NCBI GenBank assembly: GCA_023139045.1
Contig: JAGLOJ010000038.1
Location: 1-64,000 of the forward strand
Direction: 5' to 3'
Source: Candidatus Sabulitectum sp.
GTDB taxonomy: Bacteria; Fermentibacterota; Fermentibacteria; Fermentibacterales; JCC-6
DNA: 64,000 bases
The first letter of the stretch is position 1. Every line of letters starts with the position of its first letter. The position numbers and the translations under genes are program-made. A model generated the notes under the pieces. The model was given only the letters and a program-made list of their open reading frames with translations, searched no databases and was not told the DNA's origin. This document shows, piece by piece, positions 8,147 to 16,891 of this stretch.

Positions 8147-9298
8147 ATGAAAAGATTGTGTTTGCTTCTATTTCCGGTATTACTTCTGGTCGCGTGCGGA
8201 CCGGGTGAATCGGCAGTTTCCGCAGTGGATGCGGATGCTGATGATGATGCAGATATGAATGCCGCAGGTGCAGAGCAGGTCAGGTCTCTGCTTATTGTGG
8301 ACTCAATTGGGGTTGAAATTGGAGATCCCGACTATGTATTCGGCTCTATAGAGGCCGTGTCTCATACTGATTATGGGAATATTCTAGTTCTGGACAGACC
8401 GGCATGCAGTGTTGTTGAGTACACACCCGAGGGTGAGTTTATGAACCGTATGGGCAGGAGCGGCTCAGGTCCCGGAGAGTTCCTGAATCCCCTTGCTATG
8501 GCCCGGCTTGGCGATGGGAGAATAGCGGTGTTTGATATCAATAACGGTGGACTGTTCACTTACCTTGCAGATGGGAATTATGAGGGCAAGACTGATGTAC
8601 AGTACAATGAGCCTGTTTTATTCCTCACATCTTCGGTTGAGAATACTTTCATTGGAACCATAAATTCGTTTGATTTTGTTGATGAAGAGCTTCTTATCAC
8701 TGCGACAGTTGCCCGCTTCGGGCTGGATTCTGCTGAACCTCTCTCTGTTTACTGGGAGAATTCGTTCTCCTGGGATTTCCGGGACTTAACTGTTCTGGTA
8801 ACAGGGTCGTATTTTGCTCAGACCTGGGCATCAGACAGGAACGGCAATGTATTCGTTGCTCCAAGATCCGCAGAGGAGTACATCATCAATGGTTACACTG
8901 CTGAAGGTGAGCCGACAATAACAATTGAACTCGATATTGACCCAGTTGGAAAAACTGATAATGAGATTGCTGAAGAGGCTTACTTCTGGAACCGACGAGC
9001 AGAAAACATGGGTGCCAACGGACCCTTCAACTATCAGCCTGATGAGTATCGCTGGATGGTGCATTCCATGGGGATAGATGGGGAAGAGAGGCTCTGGGTT
9101 CGCAGAGGTACCGAGGAAACGCCCACATTCGATGTATTTGATCTTGATGGTAATTACCTGTTCAAAGTTGAGCTTGCCGGAGTTGGTGGCCCGGGGGGAT
9201 TGTTCTGGGAGATCAAAATTGATGAGTTCGGCATTCTTGCGTATTCACTGGATCCTGAAGACGGTTATCAGAAACTGTATATTCTCGCACTGGAATAA
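8147..9298 (+). CDS. Six-bladed beta-propeller lipoprotein
   Basis: The signal peptide ends in the lipobox LLVAC-G at residues 13-17, so the 383-residue product is probably a lipid-anchored envelope protein. An acidic Asp/Ala stretch follows. The body has repeated propeller-like blades: SRSG-type GSGPGEFLNPLAMARLGDGR with VFD, then WASDRNGNVFVAPRS and MVHSMGIDGEERLWVRRG. This pattern is typical of NHL/6-bladed-propeller lipoproteins common in FCB-group bacteria. No catalytic residues are recognisable and the ligand is unknown. It stands alone with its own promoter. Confidence 0.75.
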   Translation: MKRLCLLLFPVLLLVACGPGESAVSAVDADADDDADMNAAGAEQVRSLLIVDSIGVEIGDPDYVFGSIEAVSHTDYGNILVLDRPACSVVEYTPEGEFMNRMGRSGSGPGEFLNPLAMARLGDGRIAVFDINNGGLFTYLADGNYEGKTDVQYNEPVLFLTSSVENTFIGTINSFDFVDEELLITATVARFGLDSAEPLSVYWENSFSWDFRDLTVLVTGSYFAQTWASDRNGNVFVAPRSAEEYIINGYTAEGEPTITIELDIDPVGKTDNEIAEEAYFWNRRAENMGANGPFNYQPDEYRWMVHSMGIDGEERLWVRRGTEETPTFDVFDLDGNYLFKVELAGVGGPGGLFWEIKIDEFGILAYSLDPEDGYQKLYILALE

Positions 9299-9411
9299 TG
9301 TTTTTGCCCTGGACTTGCCAGGGGAACATATGTTTACTATGATTGTTTCTGATGGCAGGAGAAGGTCCCCTCATCAGGGTCACATCAGAATATTTGCTGA
9401 AAGGTGTTGCC

Positions 9412-10464
9412 ATGGCAGACAGAAAAGGCAGTGAAACAGGTAAGAAGAAGGCTCTTGACGCAGCCTTCATGCAGATCCAGAAAAAATTCGGGCAGGGTGC
9501 TATCATGAAACTCGGGGAAGCCCCTGAGATGCAGGTGGAATTCTTTCCCACAGGTTCTCTATCCCTTGATATCGCTCTGGGAATTGGAGGAGTTCCACGG
9601 GGAAGAGTAATCGAAATCTACGGCCCTGAAAGCAGCGGCAAGACAACTCTCGCGCTTCATATGCTGACCAGTGCCCAGAAGGCCGGCGGGGAAGTCGCCT
9701 TTATTGATGCCGAACACGCCCTTGATCCAACTTATGCTGAGAAGCTCGGGTTGAACATCGATAAGCTCATGGTATCCCAGCCCAGTAACGGAGAACAGGC
9801 ACTTGAGATAACGGAAACTCTCGTGAGGTCGAACGCCGTTGACGCAATAGTAGTTGACTCGGTTGCAGCACTGGTTCCACGCGCAGAGATCGAGGGTGAA
9901 ATGGGTGACAGCCATGTTGGTCTTCAGGCGCGGCTCATGAGCCAGGCTCTGAGAAAGCTCACAGGTGCAGTGGCCCGTTCGAAATGCACAGTAATTTTCA
10001 TTAACCAGATCCGAATGAAAATCGGTGTGATGTTCGGCAATCCTGAAACTACAACCGGTGGAAGGGCACTTAAGTTCTATGCAAGTTTAAGGCTGGATGT
10101 AAGACGAGTTGCGTCAATAAAGGACGGCGAGGATGTTGTTGGAAGCAGAACCAGAGTCAAGGTTGTGAAGAACAAGATTGCCCCGCCGTTCAAGAAATGT
10201 GAATTTGATATCATGCACGGAGAGGGCATTTCCAGAACCGGAGAACTTATAGATCTCGGTCTTGACAAAGATATTGTTACAAGAAGGGGCACCTGGTATT
10301 CCATCGAAGGCACTCAGATCGGCCAGGGCAGAGAAAATGCCAAGAAGTACCTTGCAGCAAATCCTGAAGCAGCCGACAATCTGGAAAACAAATTGAGAAA
10401 GGCTTTTGGGCTGATTAAAGAAGACGAAATTAAGGAAGAAGCCATAAAAGAGGCAAAGACATAG
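9412..10464 (+). CDS. recA: Recombinase RecA
   Basis: RecA forms the nucleoprotein filament for homologous recombination and SOS signalling. The 350-residue product has Walker [10 protein letters not shown], the [16 protein letters not shown] region, the conserved [19 protein letters not shown] loop 2 segment in two parts, and [11 protein letters not shown] choose ATG 9412, preceded by AAAGGTG at a normal distance; the frame is open further upstream but those residues are not RecA-like. recX follows directly. Confidence 0.98.
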   Translation: MADRKGSETGKKKALDAAFMQIQKKFGQGAIMKLGEAPEMQVEFFPTGSLSLDIALGIGGVPRGRVIEIYGPESSGKTTLALHMLTSAQKAGGEVAFIDAEHALDPTYAEKLGLNIDKLMVSQPSNGEQALEITETLVRSNAVDAIVVDSVAALVPRAEIEGEMGDSHVGLQARLMSQALRKLTGAVARSKCTVIFINQIRMKIGVMFGNPETTTGGRALKFYASLRLDVRRVASIKDGEDVVGSRTRVKVVKNKIAPPFKKCEFDIMHGEGISRTGELIDLGLDKDIVTRRGTWYSIEGTQIGQGRENAKKYLAANPEAADNLENKLRKAFGLIKEDEIKEEAIKEAKT

Positions 10465-11030
10465 AAAAGGTTCTTGCAGTTGAGAAAATCAGAAGGGGCA
10501 GGGTGTCTGTAACCCTGCCTTCAGGTAGATACATTGTTTCGGTGTCCGGAGCACCTGAACCAGGCAGCGAGGTTGACCCTGATTACATTTCCTGCGTGCA
10601 AAAAGATTGTGCCAGAAATGACATTCAGCGTTTTCTCGCCCATTCCGAACGGTCTTCGGGTCAATTGAGGAAGAAAGTAACTGCTCTGGGGTATTCTGCT
10701 TCAGTTGCAGACACAACTGTGAGCTGGGCAGTAGAGTATGACCTGGTTGACGACAATCGTTTTTGCGCTCTCTTCATTTCTTCACGAACCATGGGCAGGG
10801 TCAGGCTTAAAATGGAACTGTCCAGAAGAGATGTACCAGAGTCAGTTATTGAGAAAGCTCTTGCCTCTGTTTCCGAGCGGGAAAGTTTCGATGAACTTGT
10901 TAAGCAGGTTTCAAGCAGGTACGGGCACATAGCAGATTACGAAACGGCAAGAAGGCGCGCTTCCGGCTGGCTTTTCAGAAGAGGTTTCTCAAGTGAGATT
11001 GTTCACTCTGTTCTCAAGGAGGCCCTGTGA
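10461..11030 (+). CDS. recX: Regulatory protein RecX (probable AUA start)
   Basis: RecX binds RecA filaments and restrains them. The helical repeats are visible: [20 protein letters not shown], then [14 protein letters not shown] and [17 protein letters not shown]. Family members often begin with a short beta segment of the type KIEKxKKGRVxVxL. Here that segment ([14 protein letters not shown]) begins upstream of the first conventional start (GTG 10503). In frame, the only plausible initiator is ATA at 10461. It overlaps the recA stop (ATAG) and sits 7 bases after AAAAGAGG (10446-10453). The GTG start would give 175 residues instead of 189. Confidence 0.85.
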   Translation: MEKVLAVEKIRRGRVSVTLPSGRYIVSVSGAPEPGSEVDPDYISCVQKDCARNDIQRFLAHSERSSGQLRKKVTALGYSASVADTTVSWAVEYDLVDDNRFCALFISSRTMGRVRLKMELSRRDVPESVIEKALASVSERESFDELVKQVSSRYGHIADYETARRRASGWLFRRGFSSEIVHSVLKEAL

Positions 11031-11545
11031 AAAATCGAAACAACAGACTTTTCTGGACTGCTCTTGGGTCAGGGCTTCTTGGTGCGCATGACAGTTTTGA
11101 TATCAATGAATTGCCTCCTGAGATGCAGGAAGCCCTTTTAGCGCCAATCCGAATTCCCGAGGAAAGCAATGTGCTGCGCGGGCAAGATCTTGAAGGCAAA
11201 AGGGGAAGGCACATCTACATGCATGCATGGAAAATTCTGAGAGATTTGGGGTTCAGCCGCCCGTTTCGCTGTGAAGTACTTCCAGGTATCAAACTGTTTC
11301 TACCCTTCGTGAAAGGGAGTGTTGCAGTACTTCCACAGGGGTTCCAGAAAAGGATTCCCCTGAAACTGAGGGCTCAAGCACTTGTCGGTAAAAATGCTGC
11401 ATTGCGAGCCTTTGGTATACACCTGATTATCGTTGCAGCAATCCATGACAAAACAACTTGGGATATTCTTGAGCAGGGTGGTTGCTCGGTCTGTACTGCC
11501 GATAAATTAAGGCAGCTTGCTCAGACACTTGACTTATCCCAATGA
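11027..11545 (+). CDS. Hypothetical protein downstream of recX
   Basis: This is a 172-residue protein that I do not recognise. It is predicted soluble, with no signal peptide or membrane helix. A mid-section KRGRHIYMHAWKILRDLGFS and a C-terminal IHLIIVAAIHDKTTWDILEQ, which reads as a hydrophobic strand followed by a helix, are its most ordered-looking parts. Two Cys near the C-terminus are spaced CSVC. It overlaps the recX stop by four bases (GTGA), so it is probably translated from the recA-recX message, and a role near recombination is possible but unsupported. Confidence 0.7.
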   Translation: MKNRNNRLFWTALGSGLLGAHDSFDINELPPEMQEALLAPIRIPEESNVLRGQDLEGKRGRHIYMHAWKILRDLGFSRPFRCEVLPGIKLFLPFVKGSVAVLPQGFQKRIPLKLRAQALVGKNAALRAFGIHLIIVAAIHDKTTWDILEQGGCSVCTADKLRQLAQTLDLSQ

Positions 11546-11562
11546 ATTAAGCAGATTTGAGA

Positions 11563-11624
11563 CCCCTTGGCATCCATATGCTTGAAGGGAAGGGCTGAGA
11601 TACACCCGGTGAAAACCGGAGCCC
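11563..11624 (+). promoter_or_regulatory. Structured leader upstream of rplM
   Basis: Two consecutive hairpins can form. In the first, CCCTT (11564-11568) pairs with AAGGG (11585-11589) around an inner GCAT/ATGC stem. In the second, GGGCT (11592-11596) pairs with AGCCC (11620-11624) around CCGGT-GAAA-ACCGG (11606-11619), a GNRA-capped stem. They lie 60 bases before the L13 start and could be an autogenous ribosomal-protein leader; this is inference from folding by eye. Confidence 0.4.
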
Positions 11625-11684
11625 CGAGAGCTAATTGAAGTGAGATATAATAAAGAACCCCATCCTTTTCCGGAGGCTTGGATA

Positions 11685-12116
11685 GTGAAGACTTACTCTG
11701 CGAAAGCCGGAGAAATCAAGAGGGACTGGTGGCTGGTTGATGCCGCTGACCAGACCCTTGGAAGACTCTCGGCCAAACTTGCCATGATATTGCAGGGCAA
11801 GAACAAACCGGTGTATACACCTCATATTGACACCGGCGATTTTGTGGTAGTTGTTAATGTGGACAAGATGCGCATAACAGGGCGCAAACTTGACCAGAAG
11901 ATTTACTACCGTCACACCGGCTATGCCGGCGGTCAGAGGGCCACGTTGATGCGTGACATGATGAATGATCATCCCGAGAGGGTGCTTGCCCACGCTGTTA
12001 AGGGAATGCTTCCCAAGAACAGACTCAGCAGCACTCAGCTGAAAAAACTCAAGATATTTTCCGGTCCCGAGCATACCCATGCTGCGCAGCAGCCCAGGGT
12101 ACTTGAGATCAAGTAG
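11685..12116 (+). CDS. rplM: 50S ribosomal protein L13
   Basis: L13 is an early-assembly protein of the large subunit. Conserved parts are WWLVDAADQTLGRLS, GDFVVVVNVDKMRITGRKL, YRHTGYAGG and the AVKGMLPKNRL segment. I start it at GTG 11685, eight bases after GGAGG (11672-11676), giving 143 residues, the normal length. rpsI follows after 12 bases, the standard L13-S9 operon. Confidence 0.97.
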   Translation: MKTYSAKAGEIKRDWWLVDAADQTLGRLSAKLAMILQGKNKPVYTPHIDTGDFVVVVNVDKMRITGRKLDQKIYYRHTGYAGGQRATLMRDMMNDHPERVLAHAVKGMLPKNRLSSTQLKKLKIFSGPEHTHAAQQPRVLEIK

Positions 12117-12128
12117 TCAGGGGGCAGT

Positions 12129-12515
12129 ATGGAACAGTACATAGGAATCGGTAGAAGAAAATCTTCTACGGCCAGGTGCTACCTCAGACCTGGTTCTGGA
12201 AAAGTTGTTATCAATCATAAGGCACCCGGCGTTTACTTCAGCGTGCTTAGACAGAAGGATCATGCCCTTGAGCCACTGCAGACTATTAAAGTTGCAGCCT
12301 CTTATGACCTTGTTGTCAATGTTAAAGGCGGAGGAATTACCGGCCAGGCTGGAGCTGTCAGAATGGGTCTCGCAAGAGCTCTTGTTGAGGCAAATCCTGA
12401 GTACAGACACCCACTGAAGGCAGCGGGTATGCTTCGTCGTGATCCCAGAGTTGTTGAAAGAAAGAAATACGGACAGCCCAAAGCGAGAAAGCGTTTCCAG
12501 TTCTCCAAGCGTTAG
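12129..12515 (+). CDS. rpsI: 30S ribosomal protein S9
   Basis: The 128-residue product has the S9 hallmarks: GIGRRKSSTARCYLRPGSG at the N-terminus, GGGITGQAGAVRMGLARAL in the middle, and the basic tail ending KRFQFSKR, which reaches the P-site tRNA in the ribosome. It is cotranscribed with rplM. Confidence 0.98.
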   Translation: MEQYIGIGRRKSSTARCYLRPGSGKVVINHKAPGVYFSVLRQKDHALEPLQTIKVAASYDLVVNVKGGGITGQAGAVRMGLARALVEANPEYRHPLKAAGMLRRDPRVVERKKYGQPKARKRFQFSKR

Positions 12516-12546
12516 ACCGTATTTGTAAAACACACGATGGTATTTG

Positions 12547-12581
12547 GCGGGTGTCCGGTGTCCCAACGGGATGGCATCCGC
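12547..12581 (+). promoter_or_regulatory. Structured leader upstream of rpsB
   Basis: GCGGGTG (12547-12553) pairs with CATCCGC (12575-12581), with an inner TCCC/GGGA hairpin (12561-12571). The structure ends 35 bases before the S2 start. rpsB leaders are autoregulated by S2 in enterobacteria; whether this structure does the same is untested. Confidence 0.4.
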
Positions 12582-12616
12582 TTCCATCGGAGGAAGAACC
12601 GAAAGGACATATCTAA

Positions 12617-13480
12617 ATGCAGATCCCTTCAATTCAGGACCTGCTGGAGGCCGGTGTACACTTTGGCCACCAGGAGAAGAGATGGAACCCCCGCATGAAG
12701 GATTACATCTTCATGGCCAGAAATGGTATTCACATCATTGATCTCAAGAAAACCCAGAGAAATCTTGAAGATGCAATCAACCTTGTAAGTCGCATTGTTG
12801 CCGGTGGCAAGGATGTGCTTTTCGTTGCAACGAAGAAGCAGGGTAGAGAAAGCGTTCGTGAGCATGCTGAACGCTCAGGAATGTTCTTCATGACAGAACG
12901 CTGGCTTGGTGGAACGCTTACCAACTACAACACAATTTACAAGAGCATTCTTCGTCTTCAAGAGCTTGAGGACATGGAGAAAAAGGGTTGGCCTCAGGGT
13001 TTCAAGAAGCGTGAGATTCTCCAGAAAACTCGCGAAATGGAAAGAATCAACAAGTACCTCATGGGTATCAGGCACATGAAGGGTATTCCAGGTGCAGTGA
13101 TAGTTGTTGACATTAAAAAGGAATCCATCGCAGTCAAGGAAGCAAGGAAACTTGGAATCCCATGTATCGCACTTGTTGACACAAACTGTGATCCTACAGA
13201 AGTTGATTATCCCATTCCCGCTAATGATGATGCTATCAAGTCGATTGATCTCATCATAGGTGCACTGGCTGATGCCGCTCTTCTTGGAGCTGAAGGCAGA
13301 AAGCGCCGTGATGTGGAAGCACCCGCCGGGCATGATAAGCCGAAGCAGAGCAAAGAGCGCAAGTCTGCGCCGCGGAAAGCAGCAACTTCTGCAAGGGCTG
13401 AGCCTGCAGCAGTGGAGACCGCTCCTGTGAAAGGGAAGACTATTGAAGAAACCGCACCTGCAAAGGGCGAGGAGGAATAA
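12617..13480 (+). CDS. rpsB: 30S ribosomal protein S2
   Basis: S2 is recognised by [20 protein letters not shown], the [12 protein letters not shown] segment and [20 protein letters not shown]. At 287 residues it is longer than usual (about 230-260): after the core a tail of about 60 residues is rich in Lys, Ala, Pro and Glu and is probably disordered. rpsB-tsf-pyrH-frr is the standard order. Confidence 0.98.
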   Translation: MQIPSIQDLLEAGVHFGHQEKRWNPRMKDYIFMARNGIHIIDLKKTQRNLEDAINLVSRIVAGGKDVLFVATKKQGRESVREHAERSGMFFMTERWLGGTLTNYNTIYKSILRLQELEDMEKKGWPQGFKKREILQKTREMERINKYLMGIRHMKGIPGAVIVVDIKKESIAVKEARKLGIPCIALVDTNCDPTEVDYPIPANDDAIKSIDLIIGALADAALLGAEGRKRRDVEAPAGHDKPKQSKERKSAPRKAATSARAEPAAVETAPVKGKTIEETAPAKGEEE

Positions 13481-13482
13481 AG

Positions 13483-14079
13483 ATGGCTGTTGATGCAAAG
13501 ACAGTAAAAGAACTGAGAAAAATCTCAGGTGCCGGTATGATGGAATGCAAGAAGGCTCTTGACAAGAGTGATGGCGATCTTGAAGCCGCATTGAAGCACC
13601 TTCGTGAACAGGGCGTTAAAGTTGCAGCCAAGAGATCCTCAAGGCAGGCTAATGAAGGTCTTGTTTTCTCATACATCCACGGGCCAGGCAAGCTTGGAGT
13701 TCTTGTAGAGATCAACTGTGAGACTGATTTCGTAGCACGCACAGAAGCATTTCAGGATTTCTGCAAGCAGGTTGCCATGCATATTGCTGCAGCAGCACCT
13801 GACTTCGTTTCCCGTGAAAATGTACCAGCGGACAGAGTTGCAGAGGAGAAAGAATTTCTTCTTAAGCAGCTTGCGGAATCGAACAAGCCTGAGAATATTA
13901 AGGAGAAGATCGTAGAAGGCCGTATGGACAAATTCTTCAGCGAGATCTGCCTTCTTGATCAGGAATGGGTACATGATTCCGAGACAGGTAAGGTTTCGGA
14001 TGCTGTTACAAGCCTTATTGCAAAAATAGGAGAGAACACTGTTATAAACAGGTTCGCACGTTTTCAGATAGGCGGTTAG
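13483..14079 (+). CDS. tsf: Translation elongation factor Ts
   Basis: EF-Ts exchanges GDP on EF-Tu. The N-terminal module has KELRKISGAGMMECKKALD and the core has GVLVEINCETDFVART. At 198 residues it is the short form, like Thermus EF-Ts, with a single core subdomain instead of the two of E. coli. It begins two bases after rpsB. Confidence 0.97.
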   Translation: MAVDAKTVKELRKISGAGMMECKKALDKSDGDLEAALKHLREQGVKVAAKRSSRQANEGLVFSYIHGPGKLGVLVEINCETDFVARTEAFQDFCKQVAMHIAAAAPDFVSRENVPADRVAEEKEFLLKQLAESNKPENIKEKIVEGRMDKFFSEICLLDQEWVHDSETGKVSDAVTSLIAKIGENTVINRFARFQIGG

Positions 14080-14080
14080 C

Positions 14081-14803
14081 ATGGATGGCGGCTCCGGTAA
14101 AGCTCCCAGGGTTCTTCTTAAACTCAGTGGAGAGGTTCTGGCAGGTCCTGCCGGGAATGGTTTTCACCGGGATACCGTCTTCAGAATTGCCGAGGTTCTT
14201 GTAGAAGTTGCCTCTTCCGGTTACCAGCTTGGTGTTGTTACCGGCGGAGGTAATTTTGCCCGGGGCAGAGAGCTTTCTGCTTTCACCAGAACAAGGGCTG
14301 ATTACATCGGGATGCTTGCCACAGTTATGAATTGTCTGGCAGTATCTGATTCAGTAGAAAGGCACGGAGGCAAAGCCGCCGTGCTTTCTGCTATTCCAGT
14401 GCCTGAAGCAGGGGCTGAGCTGTTTGCTCCCACAAGAGCCGAGGAGTTGTTCTCTCAGGGGAAGATCATTTTCTTTGCCGGTGGAACCGGGAATCCGCTT
14501 TTATCAACCGACACAGCCGCAGCACTCAGAGCTGCTCAAACCGGCTGCAGTATTCTTTACAAAGGCACCAAGGTTGATGGAGTTTATGATTCAGATCCCA
14601 AAATTAACTCTGCTGCTTCACGGTTTGATGAATTGAGCTACAATGAGGTTCTCAGAAGAGACCTCAAGGTAATGGATGCTGCCGCCGTTGCTGTTGCCAG
14701 AGACAATCTGCTGCCAATAGTTGTATTTGATATAACAGACCCGTACAATTTTGTGAAAATCCTTAAGGATCACAGCCTTGGTACGGTTGTGAAAGGGGAA
14801 TGA
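14081..14803 (+). CDS. pyrH: UMP kinase
   Basis: The enzyme phosphorylates UMP for pyrimidine nucleotide supply and belongs to the amino acid kinase fold. Seen are LLKLSGEVLAG, VVTGGGNFARG, the RADYIGMLATVMNCLA helix, FFAGGTGNPLLSTDTAAALRA in two parts, and the KVDGVYDSDPK loop. The length of 240 residues is normal. The start follows the tsf stop by one base. Confidence 0.97.
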   Translation: MDGGSGKAPRVLLKLSGEVLAGPAGNGFHRDTVFRIAEVLVEVASSGYQLGVVTGGGNFARGRELSAFTRTRADYIGMLATVMNCLAVSDSVERHGGKAAVLSAIPVPEAGAELFAPTRAEELFSQGKIIFFAGGTGNPLLSTDTAAALRAAQTGCSILYKGTKVDGVYDSDPKINSAASRFDELSYNEVLRRDLKVMDAAAVAVARDNLLPIVVFDITDPYNFVKILKDHSLGTVVKGE

Positions 14804-14805
14804 TC

Positions 14806-15363
14806 ATGTTTGAGGAAATACTTCTCGATCTGGAAGAGCGTGCGGAGAAAACACAGCAAAATACTTCCAAAGAGATGTCGGTTGTGAGAACCGGCAAGGC
14901 AACTCCTGCTCTTCTGGACAACATTCGTGTTGAAGTATGGGGAGACAAGCTTCCTTTAAAGCAGGTTGCCGGCATCAGTGCCCCTGAACCAAGGCTTCTT
15001 GTAATTCAGCCATGGGATGCCTCCACAGCACCTGCTATTGCAAAGGCAATTGAATCCAGCGACCTTGGTCTCCAGGCAAGCATAGACGGACCTGTTATCA
15101 GAATTCCTATTCCCAAACTAAGTGATCAGCGCCGCAAGGACTTGATCAAGCATGTTAAAAAGCTTGCAGAGGTTGGCAGAACTGCTATCAGAAACATTCG
15201 TCGAGATGTTAATGATTCCCTGAAAAAGGCCTGCAAAAGTGGAACGATCACAGAGGATCAGGAGAAGAAATCCATGTCTGATGTTCAGATCATTGTTGAC
15301 AAGGCTGTTAAGGAAATTGACAGGCTTCTAAAGCTCAAAGAGGAAGACATACTTGAAGTCTGA
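14806..15363 (+). CDS. frr: Ribosome recycling factor
   Basis: RRF splits post-termination ribosomes with EF-G. Recognised by SVVRTGKATPALLDNIRVE, ISAPEPRLLVIQPWD, and the RRKDLIKHVKKLAE helix. ATG occurs at 14800 and 14806; I choose 14806 because AGGGG (14794-14798) is then seven bases away and the product is 185 residues, the same length as E. coli RRF. Confidence 0.97.
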   Translation: MFEEILLDLEERAEKTQQNTSKEMSVVRTGKATPALLDNIRVEVWGDKLPLKQVAGISAPEPRLLVIQPWDASTAPAIAKAIESSDLGLQASIDGPVIRIPIPKLSDQRRKDLIKHVKKLAEVGRTAIRNIRRDVNDSLKKACKSGTITEDQEKKSMSDVQIIVDKAVKEIDRLLKLKEEDILEV

Positions 15364-16081
15364 TTCTGGAGCTGTAACAGGAGCTGATTTGCGGCATATT
15401 GCCATTATCATGGACGGTAATGGACGGTGGGCCCGGAAACGGGGGCTTGCCCGGATAAAAGGGCACAGTGCTGCTGAGAAATCGATTCATGATGCTGTTG
15501 AAGTATGTGGAGAACTTGGTGTGAGCTACCTTACACTCTATGCATTTTCCACCGAGAACTGGTCTCGTCCAAAGGCGGAAGTAAATTTCATCATGAAGCT
15601 CCTCAGCCGCTTCATAAGTAGGAACATTGATGATCTTGACAGAAAGAATGTAAAGCTTCGCACCACGGGAAGGCTCACTGATATTCCTGATGGCCCTCGA
15701 AGAGACCTTGAACTTGCCATGGAAAGAACATCCGGTAACACCGGTCTTAATCTTATACTTGCCTTGAGCTACGGTGGTCGTGCAGAACTTCGCGATGCTT
15801 TTGTTGAAATTGCAGGCAGCATTGCCTCCGGTGATATCGTTCTCTCTGATGTTACAGAAGAACTGATATCCGCCCACCTGTACAATTCAGATGTTCCGGA
15901 TCCCGATGTGATTATAAGAACCAGTGGAGAGCAGAGACTCTCCAATTTTCTGTTGTGGCAATCCGCCTACAGCGAACTTGTTTTTACCCCGATTCTATGG
16001 CCGGATTTCCACGCTGAACAACTGCGTAACGCCTTAGAGGAGTACAGAACCCGAAAGAGAAGATTCGGGGGGCTGGAGTAG
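15353..16081 (+). CDS. uppS: Isoprenyl transferase (undecaprenyl diphosphate synthase)
   Basis: The enzyme builds the C55 lipid carrier for peptidoglycan and surface polysaccharides. The cis-prenyltransferase signatures are complete: IIMDGNGRWARKRG, GHSAAEKS, LYAFSTENWSRP and the C-terminal IIRTSGEQRLSNFLLWQ. A TTG at 15353 is the likely start, overlapping frr by 11 bases and giving 242 residues. Confidence 0.96.
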   Translation: MKSDSGAVTGADLRHIAIIMDGNGRWARKRGLARIKGHSAAEKSIHDAVEVCGELGVSYLTLYAFSTENWSRPKAEVNFIMKLLSRFISRNIDDLDRKNVKLRTTGRLTDIPDGPRRDLELAMERTSGNTGLNLILALSYGGRAELRDAFVEIAGSIASGDIVLSDVTEELISAHLYNSDVPDPDVIIRTSGEQRLSNFLLWQSAYSELVFTPILWPDFHAEQLRNALEEYRTRKRRFGGLE

Positions 16082-16084
16082 AAA

Positions 16085-16891
16085 ATGACTTTTCCCAAAC
16101 TCTCAGGTCGATTACTGATTGCTCTTCCGGGAATTGCAATGTTTCTTGTGGTTCTCTTCCGGCTGCCTGTGATCTGGGGGCTTTTTCTTTTTTCAACTCT
16201 TGCTCTGCTGGCAGGTTACGAGTCTGCTGAAATGTGTACTCCCCGGGGGTTGAATGATTTTGCAAGGATTCTCATTGCGCTTTTCTGCGGCATAAGCAGT
16301 TACTTTGTTGCAGTGGAGCATGTGCTTCAAATACCGGCCTTGATTCTGCCGGGAGCGGCTGTTGCCATCACAGTTCTTTACAGCTCGGGCCCGGAGCATT
16401 CCAGAAGGCGGATGGCAGGTACCGCAGGTCTGGCCTCTCTATATGCCATGGGATTCGGACTTATGGGCAGGCTTTTTCTAGGCATGGGCCCCTGGGTAGT
16501 GCTTGTAGTTCTTGCGATCTGCTGGGCAGGAGACAGCGCAGCATACTTCGTCGGGGTTTCAATGGGGAAAAACAAACTTATGCCCAGAGTCAGTCCGAAA
16601 AAATCCTGGGAAGGTTTTTTTGGTGGGCTCGCGGGATCTGTGGTTGGTTCTCTGGCGGTAGGGCATTTTACAGACATTCCCGTAGTTCCCCTGCTTGTTC
16701 TCGGTTTTGCCGGAGGGATTGCCGGTGTCTACGGAGATCTTTTTGAGTCTGCGTTGAAAAGAGATGCAGGTATCAAGGATTCAAGCAACATTCTTCTTGG
16801 TCATGGCGGGATACTCGACCGGTTTGACAGTGCCGTGGTAGTGGCACCGGTTGCAGTGGTAATACTGCACTTGTTCGGAATTATTACCTGA
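16085..16891 (+). CDS. cdsA: Phosphatidate cytidylyltransferase
   Basis: CdsA makes CDP-diacylglycerol in the membrane, the substrate of PgsA encoded 11 kb upstream. The 268-residue polytopic protein has the C-terminal signature SPKKSWEGFFGG, then DLFESALKRDAGIKDSS and GHGGILDRFDS. It sits between uppS and dxr in the usual order. Confidence 0.95.
   Translation: MTFPKLSGRLLIALPGIAMFLVVLFRLPVIWGLFLFSTLALLAGYESAEMCTPRGLNDFARILIALFCGISSYFVAVEHVLQIPALILPGAAVAITVLYSSGPEHSRRRMAGTAGLASLYAMGFGLMGRLFLGMGPWVVLVVLAICWAGDSAAYFVGVSMGKNKLMPRVSPKKSWEGFFGGLAGSVVGSLAVGHFTDIPVVPLLVLGFAGGIAGVYGDLFESALKRDAGIKDSSNILLGHGGILDRFDSAVVVAPVAVVILHLFGIIT

Noticed and set aside
9343-9411. N-terminal extension of RecA
   Set aside because: The frame is open to ATG 9343, but the residues do not resemble RecA and a good ribosome-binding site precedes ATG 9412.
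11561-11640. TPP riboswitch upstream of rplM
   Set aside because: GGGCTGAGATACACCCG resembles the first half of a THI box, but the second conserved half (CTGATCTGGATAATGCC-like) is missing and the downstream gene is ribosomal, not thiamine-related.
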